NCBI GenBank assembly: GCA_011390635.1
Contig: JAABSA010000029.1
Location: 1 to 49,719, forward strand
DNA length: 49,719 nucleotides
Direction of reading: 5' to 3'
From: Desulfotignum sp.
Lineage (GTDB): Bacteria > Desulfobacterota > Desulfobacteria > Desulfobacterales > Desulfobacteraceae
Position 1 is the stretch's first letter. Every line of letters begins with the position of its first letter. Below the pieces are notes generated by a model. It was given only the letters and a program-made list of their open reading frames with translations, did not search any database and had not been told where the DNA came from. Shown here piece after piece: positions 33,481-41,415 of this stretch. Made by a program: the position numbers and the translations under genes.

Positions 33481-35508
33481 TCAGTCAGCCTGGGTCTTAT
33501 ACTCCATGGGCAGCTTTTTGAACCGCCCACCGTGGAGAATCGGGTCCCCTTTATATCCCAGGGCCTTGAAATTGATGTAGTCGGTTTTTTCAATCAAATG
33601 GTCCACATCCCGTCCCATTGATTTCATATAGGAAAAATCGGTTCCCTTTTGGGCAATGGCCTTGAAATCAACCTCCCGGTTGTCCTGGTGGCACCGGTTG
33701 CAGGTCTGATCGCCTTTGAGGCTTTCATGGCACTGGGCACAGGACAAGGCCATGTCTGCGGGCATGACCTCATGGTTGATCCGCCAGTACATCCAGGTTT
33801 CCTTCCATGTGACGTCCCCGCTGTAGGGCAGGTCCACCGCCTTCATTCCCGCCTGAAACGCCTTGTCCCAGTCCAGGTTTTTCCAGTAGGCCGTGGTGTT
33901 GTCCTTGTCTGCGGAAAACAGCTGGGGCACCAGCACATGGGCATGTTCCGCGTCAATGGCCTGAATGCCTTTCATGATTTTGAAGGCCGTGATCTTGGAC
34001 TCCGGATCATTGATGGAGCCCACCGGATCGGTCAGGGTGATCACGTCCGCCTCCAGGTCCACCTTGTCCCCCATGAGGACCCGGTCCATATATCCGGCGT
34101 ACCAGGTATAATCCGGCACACCGGATTCTTCCCATTTGAATTCCCCTTTTTTCCAGTTGTAGTCGGGCTGGCCGTATTTGTCTTTTTTCACCTCACGGTC
34201 CTTGTCTCCGGCCTTGGACCAGTCCCACCAGGTTTTGGTGGGTTTGCACTTGGCAAACACCGGGGCATGGCAGACATTGCATGCCACGGTTCTGCTGTGG
34301 TCGTTGAGATGGTGATCCAGCAGGCCGCCGCTGTAATGGGGGGTGTCTGAATGACATTTTTCACAGGACACCACCCCTTCGGCCACGGGCACGGAGGAAC
34401 TTTTTCCGGCAATTTTGTGGTTCCGGGTTTTGTGACACTCTGCACAGGCAAAATCATACCCGCCCATGTGGATATCGCAGTTCCGGTCCGGTGTCAGCAG
34501 CTGGCGGGACATGTCTGCATGCTTGATGGCATCCCCGCCGCCGCCATTGAAATGGCAGGCCCCGCAGGTGGCCCTGGAGGAATGCCCCACATTCTGTGCC
34601 ACCAGTTTCAGGTCTACATCCTTTTTGGGCATACCTGCTCCGGGCGGGTCCTTCTTGTAAGTCCCGGTGGTATCATGACACACCAGGCAGTCTATTCTGG
34701 TTTTATCGGTAAAATCAAAAGATGCATCTTTCCATCCATATCCTGCATGACAGCTTGTGCAACGAGCCTCGTTGCTGATGGGGCTGATTCAGAAATTGTT
34801 CAGGGCTGTGGTCCCTTTGCCGTGCAAAATATCCTTGCGGTGACCGGTGGTGTATGGAGACGGTCCCCGCCACAACCAGTGGGCGGTTTTGAGCATGTCT
34901 TCCCCCTGGGTGTCATGGCATTCCAGGCAGGCTTTGGTCACCTGGATGGGATCCGGGTTGTCCGGCAGTTTCACCAGTTCCTTGTGATCCGGCACATGCT
35001 TGAGGTGACACCCCGTGCAGTCCACCGGTCCTTTTGCCTCTTGCTGATGGCATTCCATGCACTGCTGGTGGTAGGCTGCCTTGAGCCCGATGCGCTCCGG
35101 ATGATCCGGATTGAAACTGTCCTGGTGGCAGGCGGAACACCGGGTGGTTTCCAGGGCGTTTTCATCCCTGGGCCGAAAATGGTGGCATTTGCTGCAGTCG
35201 TTCACCAGGGCTGCATGCCGTTTATGGGCAAACCGCACCGGTTCATAATGGTCTTCTCTTTCCTTGATGATGGGGCTGTCCAGCAGAAAATACACCTCTT
35301 TCACATCGTCCAGAGACACACCGGCATCCATCAGGCAGATACGCCGGCTGATCTGGCAATCATCCTGGTATTCCTTTACAAACGGCACCACCTCTTTGGC
35401 CCTTTCCCTGGCCCGTTCCTGGTCCGTGGCCTGCCAGGCCCGGGCCGTACAAACGCCTGCCAGCAACGGTATAAGACCAACGAGACAAACAATTTTTTTA
35501 ATCATCAT
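33481..35508 (-). CDS. Multihaem c-type cytochrome of the octahaem tetrathionate-reductase family with in-frame UGA (probable selenoprotein)
   Basis: The continuous frame from ATG 35508 to TGA at 33481 is interrupted only by TGA at 34791-34789 (codon 240). Reading it as selenocysteine gives 675 residues. A signal peptide (VCLVGLIPLLAGVCTARAWQ) puts it in the periplasm. Five CXXCH motifs lie before U240 (about 105, 124, 150, 164, 194) and eight after (250, 274, 315, 355, 382, 410, 590, 603). The first four form an added N-terminal domain. From CLECH onward the protein matches octahaem tetrathionate reductase, including RCTSCHAGYGWKDASFDFTD right after the TGA and before any usable start codon. 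Homologs, as I recall, carry Cys at the U240 site (NNF-Cys-I). The ATG overlaps the NrfD stop (ATGA) and AAGGAGG precedes it. Probable role: reduction or oxidation of a sulfur or nitrogen oxyanion. Confidence 0.82.
34749..34791 (-). promoter_or_regulatory. Putative bacterial SECIS element after UGA codon 240
   Basis: Immediately 3' of the UGA (mRNA sense) the sequence folds as GCAACG-AGGCT-CGTTGC, a 6-bp perfect stem (7 if A-T closes) with a 3-5 base loop. The stem starts 14 bases and the loop 20 bases after the UGA. A small apical loop with G in its first two positions, about 16-37 bases from UGA, is the general description of bacterial SECIS hairpins recognised by SelB. Confidence 0.65.
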
Positions 35509-36704
35509 GATACCTCCTTGGATTCCTGTAACACCGGCAGATAGGTGACAACAACTCTATAAATGAACATCAGTGCCGCAATAAGTCCCAGGGTAACCAG
35601 TATTTCTGATGGGGCCGGAAAATATCCGTTTTCACTTAACGGCGATCTGTACCCCACGATAAACACATTGATCCGGTTCATCACAACCCCTCCGACAACC
35701 AAAGCCGCTGCTGTAAACAAGCCTTTTGACGAATGCCTGATAGTCTTACACAACAGCATGGCCCAGGGAAGCATCACCCCGAACAGCACCTCCACGATAA
35801 AGGCATTGGTCTGGTAAGTGCCGTCCAGAAGGTATACCCAGGTTCCCCTTACCAGCATATCACCGAGCTTAAGCAGCATGTAGATCCCCAAAAGATAAAT
35901 AGTGATCCGGGTCAACGGCGCCAGGATGTGCATTTCAGAATTCAGCCTGAATGATGCCGTGGCCAGGGTGGTTTCAAACACCACCATGGGATATCCTACG
36001 GCTATGGCTGAGGTAAGAAACAACAGGGGCAGCAGGGGGGTGTACCACAAGGGGTGCAGTTTGGTGGGGGCCACCAGCATGAGGGACCCTAAACTGGATT
36101 GGTGCATGCAGGACAAGACCACTCCCAGGATGATAAAAATCCACATCACCTTGCCCAGAATTCTGTCCGCCACCTGTAAAACTTTATCCACCAGGTTGTT
36201 CAGTTTCGACAGGAGCCCCGGCAGGTTCACCCGGCCCTTGAACTGCTCTGCCACAATGGGCACAAACTCAATATACAGGACCGTGAGATAAATCATCACA
36301 CACATGGCAACCTCAAACAGCACGGAATTTAAATTCCAGTGGAACATGGGCTTCCAGATGGCCCAGGAACGGCCGATATCCACCAGCAGTCCCAGCACCA
36401 CAAAGGTATATCCCAGCACGGCCGTCAACAAGGCCGGCCGGGTGACCGGTTCATAATAATGCCGCCCGAAGATATGGGCCAGGGCCGCTGTTGTGAATCC
36501 GCCGGCAGCCAGGGCTACGCCGGTGGCCACATCAATGCCCACCCAGATGCCCCAGGGCCTGGCATTGGTCAGATTGGTGACATAACCGATACCTCCGGTG
36601 AACCGGGCGATAATGGCCAGGGCCCCGGCAAACATGAATACCAGCATCACCAGCACCCCGGGGGTCCACAAAGGCCGGTTCATGGGACCTGCTTTATGTT
36701 CCAT
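35505..36704 (-). CDS. nrfD: NrfD/HybB-type membrane quinone-interacting subunit
   Basis: The 399-residue protein has about ten membrane helices and starts RPLWTPGVLVMLVFMFAGAL. Conserved NrfD-family features are ARPWGIWVGIDVATGVALAA and HQSSLGSLMLVAPTKLHPLW, the latter placed near the quinone site in relatives such as PsrC and HybB. It would exchange electrons between menaquinone and the HybA-like ferredoxin and, through it, the cytochrome. Its start overlaps the HybA end and its stop overlaps the cytochrome start. Confidence 0.92.
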   Translation of the reverse strand: MEHKAGPMNRPLWTPGVLVMLVFMFAGALAIIARFTGGIGYVTNLTNARPWGIWVGIDVATGVALAAGGFTTAALAHIFGRHYYEPVTRPALLTAVLGYTFVVLGLLVDIGRSWAIWKPMFHWNLNSVLFEVAMCVMIYLTVLYIEFVPIVAEQFKGRVNLPGLLSKLNNLVDKVLQVADRILGKVMWIFIILGVVLSCMHQSSLGSLMLVAPTKLHPLWYTPLLPLLFLTSAIAVGYPMVVFETTLATASFRLNSEMHILAPLTRITIYLLGIYMLLKLGDMLVRGTWVYLLDGTYQTNAFIVEVLFGVMLPWAMLLCKTIRHSSKGLFTAAALVVGGVVMNRINVFIVGYRSPLSENGYFPAPSEILVTLGLIAALMFIYRVVVTYLPVLQESKEVS

Positions 36705-37627
36705 CAGGCACCTCCTTTATCTGCGTTGTTTTGCTTTTGGTCGTTCCCCCGGTTGAACCGGGCCATACATGCTCCGAGTACCCCGAACAGCAGTACCGGT
36801 GACCACAGATAACTGAACAGAGAATGCTGGATGGTTTCCGACAGTTTCGGGGACGGGGTATCCGGCAGCAGCGGCAGGTTCACCTCCTCAAAAGGCACCG
36901 ATGAAAGATACATCCAGGAAGTACCCCCCACCTCTTTTTCCCCGTAAATATGCTGGATGTAGCTGCCCGGATTTTCCTTGAGCCTTTTTCTGGCCACCCC
37001 CAGAAGTGTTTGCCGCCTGCCGAATGTCAGTGCTTCGGTGGGACAGATGCCGGCACATCCTGGCAGTCCGCCTTTTTTGGAAATACGTTCCTGGCAGAAG
37101 GTGCATTTCATCACCCGGGGGGTTATGGGATCATAATACTCATACGCCGGAATTTCAAAGGGACAGGCCACCATGCAGTACCGGCATCCAATGCATTTGG
37201 ACACATCATAATGAACTGCACCGGTATCGTCCTTGGTCAAGGCACCAACAATACAGGCGGACACGCATGCCGGATCCTGGCAGTGCATGCACTGGACCTT
37301 GGCATAGGTGGGTACGGGCTTGTCAAAGACATCCACCGTACCGGTATAATACCGGTTGATAACGGTATATGACGTATCATCCGGACGTCGGTCCTTTTCA
37401 AAAATAGTACACTGGCAGTTGACCCGCTCCGGCTCCGGCAGGTCATTGACCTTTGCGCAGGCTTCTTCACACTTGCGGCACCCCACACACCGAGTCAGGT
37501 CCACCAGGCACCCGAAAGGATCCGGGGGTGCCTGGGACTGCCATGCATGGACAGATGGTGGCCGGACAGCGACGGATGCCCCGGCAGCACCCATGAATCT
37601 AAAAAAATTCCGTCTGGTGATGTGCAT
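36704..37627 (-). CDS. HybA-like periplasmic 4Fe-4S ferredoxin
   Basis: The 307-residue protein has a twin-arginine signal ([19 protein letters not shown]), so it is exported folded. Four [4Fe-4S] cysteine groups follow: [43 protein letters not shown] and CTFCQERI...CAGICP. A single C-terminal membrane helix ([20 protein letters not shown]) anchors it. It links NrfD to the multihaem cytochrome. ATG 37627 has AAAGGAGG 6 bases upstream; the open frame from 37669 lacks such a site. Confidence 0.93.
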   Translation of the reverse strand: MHITRRNFFRFMGAAGASVAVRPPSVHAWQSQAPPDPFGCLVDLTRCVGCRKCEEACAKVNDLPEPERVNCQCTIFEKDRRPDDTSYTVINRYYTGTVDVFDKPVPTYAKVQCMHCQDPACVSACIVGALTKDDTGAVHYDVSKCIGCRYCMVACPFEIPAYEYYDPITPRVMKCTFCQERISKKGGLPGCAGICPTEALTFGRRQTLLGVARKRLKENPGSYIQHIYGEKEVGGTSWMYLSSVPFEEVNLPLLPDTPSPKLSETIQHSLFSYLWSPVLLFGVLGACMARFNRGNDQKQNNADKGGA

Positions 37628-37676
37628 GTTTCCTCCTTTTTCGGATTCCTCCACACTATTTATATACACTTACAAC

Positions 37677-37925
37677 CTACCTATCATCATAAGATCTTGG
37701 CCCTTTTCTGATACCAATGCAGATACCCTCTTTTGTCTGCCGCTGGTACAGTACTTCATCATTTGACCGGAAGATGATCATGGTCAGATTTTTCACCACA
37801 TCCGCATCCGCCAATAGGACATCCAGTATATCCCCTGTGTCCATGGATTGGAGACAGGCATTGCATTTGAGAAGATCCATGGGGGATACCACCCCTTTGA
37901 GATTCAATGTAATTTTTGCCGTCAT
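37677..37925 (-). CDS. TusA-like protein without the usual catalytic Cys
   Basis: The 82-residue product aligns with the TusA/SirA fold: ITLNLKGVVSPMDLLKCNAC, then GDILDVLLADADVVKNLTMI. In TusA the site reads C-P-x-P; here it is S-P-M-D, and instead a CNAC pair occurs 8 residues later. Sulfur transfer through the normal Cys is therefore unlikely, while another Cys could serve. It is the first gene of the sigma-54 operon with the ferredoxin, NrfD and selenocytochrome. GGAG lies 6 bases before the ATG. Confidence 0.75.
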   Translation of the reverse strand: MTAKITLNLKGVVSPMDLLKCNACLQSMDTGDILDVLLADADVVKNLTMIIFRSNDEVLYQRQTKEGICIGIRKGPRSYDDR

Positions 37926-37986
37926 ATCAGCTCCGGTATTAAACGTACCTGTGGCTTATACAGTACAGGTCTTCATAAGCATGTAT

Positions 37987-38002
37987 TGCAACCCCCATGC
38001 CC
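37987..38002 (-). promoter_or_regulatory. Sigma-54 promoter of the selenocytochrome operon
   Basis: On the minus strand GGGCATG-GGGG-TTGCA matches TGGCACG-N4-TTGCW except at two outer positions, with GG and GC at the exact 12-base distance. Transcription would start about 50 bases before the TusA-like gene. Confidence 0.7.
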
Positions 38003-38100
38003 AAAAATCCGGTTCCAAAACATACTGAATAACCCTTTGATTTCAATGGAAAACAAAAAACCTTGCTGTGATATTGACCAGAAAAGAGGTTACATGATAT

Positions 38101-38144
38101 GTAAACACATGTTTAATTTTAACTATAATTTAACATGTGTTTAC
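38101..38144. promoter_or_regulatory. Paired palindromic activator sites
   Basis: GTAAACACATGTT (38101-38113) and AACATGTGTTTAC (38132-38144) are perfect inverse copies. The core TAAACA-CA-TGTTTA is itself palindromic. Their centres are about 31 bases apart (three helical turns), 100-140 bases upstream of the sigma-54 promoter, and next to the activator gene: a classic enhancer arrangement. Confidence 0.75.
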
Positions 38145-38163
38145 TTTCTCAAAGACAAGGAAA

Positions 38164-39567
38164 ATGCCGATGAAAGAGCATGACATGAACCTATTCTGGA
38201 AAAAGATCGTCAACACCATCAATGACGGACTCATGTTCATCGGGCCTGAAGGGAGCATCCTCATGGTGAACAAGGCCTTTGAAACCCTCACCGGATATAG
38301 CTCCGACCAGGCCATCGGCCTGTCCTGCACCATATTGGGGTGTGATGCCTGTGAGCGGTTCATGCAGACCAGGCAGAATACGATCTGGTGCAAGCTGTTT
38401 GAGCCGGGCCAGCAGGACATGAAAAAATGCCGCTGTCTGATCCGGCGCAAAGACGGCAGCTTTCTTCCGGTATTAAAAAACGCCTCTGTCTTGCGGGATG
38501 AAAACCAGACGATCATGGGGGTTGTGGAAACCCTTACCGACATATCTGAACTGGCCAAGCTGGATGAAAAAGTCCATCTTTTGTCCAGACAATATGACCG
38601 GGAAGATGATTTTTGCGGCATTGTGGGCAGATCCCAACGCATGCGCCAGGTGTTTGAACTGGTCAAAAAAGCATCGGAAAGCAATGCACCGGTAATTATT
38701 TTAGGAGAAAGCGGTACCGGTAAGGAACTGGTTGCCAATGCCATCCATTTGTGCGGTGCCCGGAAAAACGGCCCCTTTGTCCAGCTCAATTGTGCGGCCC
38801 TTAATGAGGCAGTGCTGGAAAGTGAATTGTTCGGGCATGCCAAAGGTGCGTTCACCGGTGCTTACAGCAGCCGCATCGGCAGGTTCGAAGCAGCTAATCA
38901 GGGGGATATTTTTTTAGATGAAATCGGCGATGTTCCCATCTCTTTGCAGACCAAGCTGCTCCGGGTACTGGAATCCGGCCGGTTTGAACGGGTGGGGGAT
39001 ATTTCACCCATCCAGACGGATGCCAGGATCATCACTGCCACCAATAAAAACCTTGAAGACCTGATCAGACAGGAAAAATTCAGGCAGGATCTGTTTTTCA
39101 GGATCAATGTCATCCCCATTCATCTGCCGCCCCTGCGAAAAAGAAAACAGGATATCCCTTTGCTGATCACCGCGTTTCTTCAGCGCCTCAACGCAAAGAC
39201 CGGCAAAGCCATAAAGGGCCTGGACAACCAGACCCTGGACCTGTTTATGGGCTATTCATGGCCCGGCAACATCCGGGAGTTGAAAAATGCGCTGGAGTAT
39301 GCCTTTGTTGTGGCGGACACAACCTTCATCGGGTTACACCATCTGCCCAGGCACCTCACTGGTGATACTACCGTGGATCAGGCCCTTGTTTTTACACGGA
39401 ACACAAAGCACAATGCACCTGATGAAAGAACCGCCCTGATTCAGGCCCTGAAACAGGCAAACGGCAACCAGACAAAGGCAGCCCAACTGCTCAACATCAC
39501 CCGGGTAACGGTATGGAACCGCATGAAAAAACACGGCATTGACCTGAAGCGGGTGCTGTCGGTATAA
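38164..39567 (+). CDS. Sigma-54-dependent activator (PAS-AAA-Fis)
   Basis: The 467-residue protein has a PAS domain (about 10-125) that carries several Cys (ILGCDACERF, TIWCKLFE, KKCRC), possibly a redox or metal sensor. The AAA domain has Walker A GESGTGKELVANAIH, the sigma-54 contact loop GAFTGAY and DEIGDVPISLQTKLLRVLES. A C-terminal Fis-type helix-turn-helix reads QTKAAQLLNITRVTVWNRMK. There is no receiver domain. ATG 38164 (or 38170) follows AAGGA; the longer frame would begin inside the palindromic sites. It most likely activates the divergent selenocytochrome operon. Confidence 0.9.
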   Translation: MPMKEHDMNLFWKKIVNTINDGLMFIGPEGSILMVNKAFETLTGYSSDQAIGLSCTILGCDACERFMQTRQNTIWCKLFEPGQQDMKKCRCLIRRKDGSFLPVLKNASVLRDENQTIMGVVETLTDISELAKLDEKVHLLSRQYDREDDFCGIVGRSQRMRQVFELVKKASESNAPVIILGESGTGKELVANAIHLCGARKNGPFVQLNCAALNEAVLESELFGHAKGAFTGAYSSRIGRFEAANQGDIFLDEIGDVPISLQTKLLRVLESGRFERVGDISPIQTDARIITATNKNLEDLIRQEKFRQDLFFRINVIPIHLPPLRKRKQDIPLLITAFLQRLNAKTGKAIKGLDNQTLDLFMGYSWPGNIRELKNALEYAFVVADTTFIGLHHLPRHLTGDTTVDQALVFTRNTKHNAPDERTALIQALKQANGNQTKAAQLLNITRVTVWNRMKKHGIDLKRVLSV

Positions 39568-39616
39568 GCTGTTTTCACCCGGTTTTTCTCGTTACACCAA
39601 CCGGGGGCAGGGATGG

Positions 39617-40018
39617 TTACGCTTCTTGTATCTGTGCAAAGACCTCAAATTTGGGCGGGGTGAGAATATTGCGCTTCACCGTGCAGAGCCCGGCGGTTCT
39701 GACAACCGCTGATCTGTATTTTTCAGGGAATCCCGGCGGCAGGCTGATATGGATGCGCACGGCTTCAATCAAGTGGGTTTGTTCATTTCTGTCAAATTCC
39801 AGGGACATTTTCATGCCCGTCATATCGATGTTTCGTTCTTCACAAAAATAGAGCACATAAATGCCGGCACAGGTTCCGATAGCGGACAAAAAAAGATCAA
39901 ACGGTTCCGGCGCACTGCCGTTTCCCCCATCCTCTTTTGGCTGATCTGTATCAATGGCAAACCCTTTGTAATGGGCGGTTACCTTTTTATTGCCGGGAAA
40001 TGAAATCTCCATGGTCAT
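39617..40018 (-). CDS. OsmC-family protein
   Basis: The 133-residue product has the OsmC/Ohr fold signature: PEPFDLFLSAIGTCAGIYVL near residues 38-57 with the first reactive Cys, and AGLCTVKRNILTPP with the second. Such proteins are thiol peroxidases or related redox proteins. Its ATG overlaps the DUF1638 stop, so the two are co-translated. Confidence 0.88.
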   Translation of the reverse strand: MTMEISFPGNKKVTAHYKGFAIDTDQPKEDGGNGSAPEPFDLFLSAIGTCAGIYVLYFCEERNIDMTGMKMSLEFDRNEQTHLIEAVRIHISLPPGFPEKYRSAVVRTAGLCTVKRNILTPPKFEVFAQIQEA

Positions 40019-40686
40019 CAATCATTCTCCTTTTGTTGTTGATTCAAAATTGACAGTTGCTCCGTGAGCAGTTTTTTAAATCTGTCAAGGCTTATGGGAT
40101 AAGCCTGCATGGGAATACCCATCCAGTCACAATAGTCCAAAAAGCCTTCCGGATCACTTGCCATATAATCATCCATAAACCCGATGCCGTCAAGTACCAC
40201 TGCCCCGCCGGTATGGCGGGGAAAATTTTCATTGGCAATTCCCTTGTCCCAGCCCTTAAACACCAGTTTCCGGTATTTTACCCAGCCCGGCGTCATGAAC
40301 CAGACCGGTTCACCACCGGCAATTTCCCGGGCAATATTATCCATTTCTTCCTGGCTGGCAAGCATTCCCATGCAGTGGCTGGCCTGTATACGGGCAACAT
40401 TCGGCCCATGTTCGGATACAACAGACCCCATCAATCGGGTGGGCTCGTCCGGATTTACATAACAGTACTTTCCGCCATAAACAACAATAACTCCTTTTGA
40501 CCTGGTTTTGGCTTTTTCTATGGCCCTTGAAAGCTGTCGCTCCAGCTCTCTGATATCCTGATGCAGTCCAGGGGTTGTATAATAAATCTGGTCTGTATCT
40601 ATGAATTTTTCTGCAACCAGATGATCTATTTCCGGCCGCAGGGTACCGCATGCCACGATAGCGGCATCAGCAAATGTATGCATCAT
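40018..40686 (-). CDS. DUF1638 protein
   Basis: The 222-residue product matches DUF1638: IVACGTLRPEIDHLVAE at the N terminus, VVYGGKYCYVN, IQASHCMGMLASQEEM and PVWFMTPGWVKYRKLVFKGW. The conserved Cys/His residues (C13, about C85, H/C around 110) suggest metal or corrinoid chemistry, but the function is unknown. GGAGAT precedes the start; a second ATG follows immediately (40683). It is coupled to the OsmC gene. Confidence 0.82.
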   Translation of the reverse strand: MMHTFADAAIVACGTLRPEIDHLVAEKFIDTDQIYYTTPGLHQDIRELERQLSRAIEKAKTRSKGVIVVYGGKYCYVNPDEPTRLMGSVVSEHGPNVARIQASHCMGMLASQEEMDNIAREIAGGEPVWFMTPGWVKYRKLVFKGWDKGIANENFPRHTGGAVVLDGIGFMDDYMASDPEGFLDYCDWMGIPMQAYPISLDRFKKLLTEQLSILNQQQKEND

Positions 40687-40722
40687 ATCTCCTTTGATCT
40701 CCTTTGAATTTTCAGAATTTGG

Positions 40723-40778
40723 GCCGGCAATTCCAGGGCAGCTCCTGGCGGTATCAAGCTGCCCTGGAATCCCGGCGG
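40723..40778. repeat. Long inverted repeat (hairpin)
   Basis: ATTCCAGGGCAGCT and AGCTGCCCTGGAAT form a perfect 14-bp stem around a 13-base loop (40730-40770). Outside it GCCGG and CCGGC can extend the stem past a small bulge. There is no T run, so it is not an obvious terminator. It lies about 40 bases upstream of the DUF1638 start. Confidence 0.7.
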
Positions 40779-41007
40779 CAGGTCAGATTCTGGAGGTAAG
40801 TAAATGCCTTTACTTCATCTGATCACCGCATTCTTTAATATGCACAGTTCATGCCAGTCGCCTCCAGGATAGTCCTGTTTTTTCATCACCGGATTCCGCA
40901 ATCTACACCCAGGGAACGCCCGACACAGGTCCCTGCTTTTTATATATCTTTCAGCTGCTGATGGCGATCACCAGGTTCTAACGCAATGGAGGTCCGAAAC
41001 CCAAAAA

Positions 41008-41033
41008 ACGTTACCTTTCCACAATGGTAACGT
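41008..41033. promoter_or_regulatory. Inverted repeat ACGTTACC-N10-GGTAACGT
   Basis: Perfect 8-bp arms with a 10-base centre. GGTAACGTTATA (41026-41037) is the exact reverse complement of the first 12 bases of the 21853 palindrome. A further ACGTTAC half-site lies near 41296. Confidence 0.5.
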
Positions 41034-41334
41034 TATATAAAGCCACTCCAACCCTGATTCACATTACGACACATTCATCGTTCACAAACCGTTGCAAACA
41101 TGCAAACCCCTTGTTTACTAGGATATGAAAAACGCGACTGTTTTTTTGTCGGCTGGCAGGGAATTTGCTGTTTTGCACATGGTGCAGGGGGGTGCATATC
41201 ATGCCCCGGGATGGACCGATATCGTTTCGGACATCCTTAGATTATGCGGGAATATGCAGATACATGCATGTGGTCTTCGGTTCACCGAACCTGAAACGTT
41301 ACATGCGATGCCCTGCGTTTCTTCCATTATTTTC

Positions 41335-41380
41335 TTGACAATTTTTTCGGCACCATTTATGTTGCTATTAAGGTAGCAAC
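41335..41380 (+). promoter_or_regulatory. Sigma-70 promoter with overlapping operator
   Basis: TTGACA (41335) - 17 bases - TATGTT (41358). GTTGCTA-TTAAGG-TAGCAAC, a perfect 7-bp inverted repeat, starts inside the -10 and covers the start of transcription (41361-41380), ideal for autorepression by the TrmB-like regulator just downstream. Confidence 0.7.
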
Positions 41381-41415
41381 TTTATATGATCACCATTTTT
41401 TGTCAGGAGCGGGCA

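Larger units (their letters stand above)
40687..41415. other. Long intergenic region with structured elements
   Basis: These 729 bases hold no credible gene. They contain a large imperfect hairpin (40723-40778), the inverted repeat at 41008-41033, and a sigma-70 promoter with operator (41335-41380). The ORF at 41125-41376 has no ribosome binding site and no family resemblance. Confidence 0.5.

Noticed and set aside
33481-34683. A separate cytochrome gene starting at GTG 34683
   Set aside because: The GTG lies inside a CLVCH haem motif with no ribosome binding site, and conserved in-frame haem sequence extends upstream to the TGA. Read-through explains the data better.
41125-41376. An 83-codon plus-strand ORF upstream of the TrmB gene
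   Set aside because: No ribosome binding site, no recognisable domain, and it overlaps the TrmB promoter and operator.
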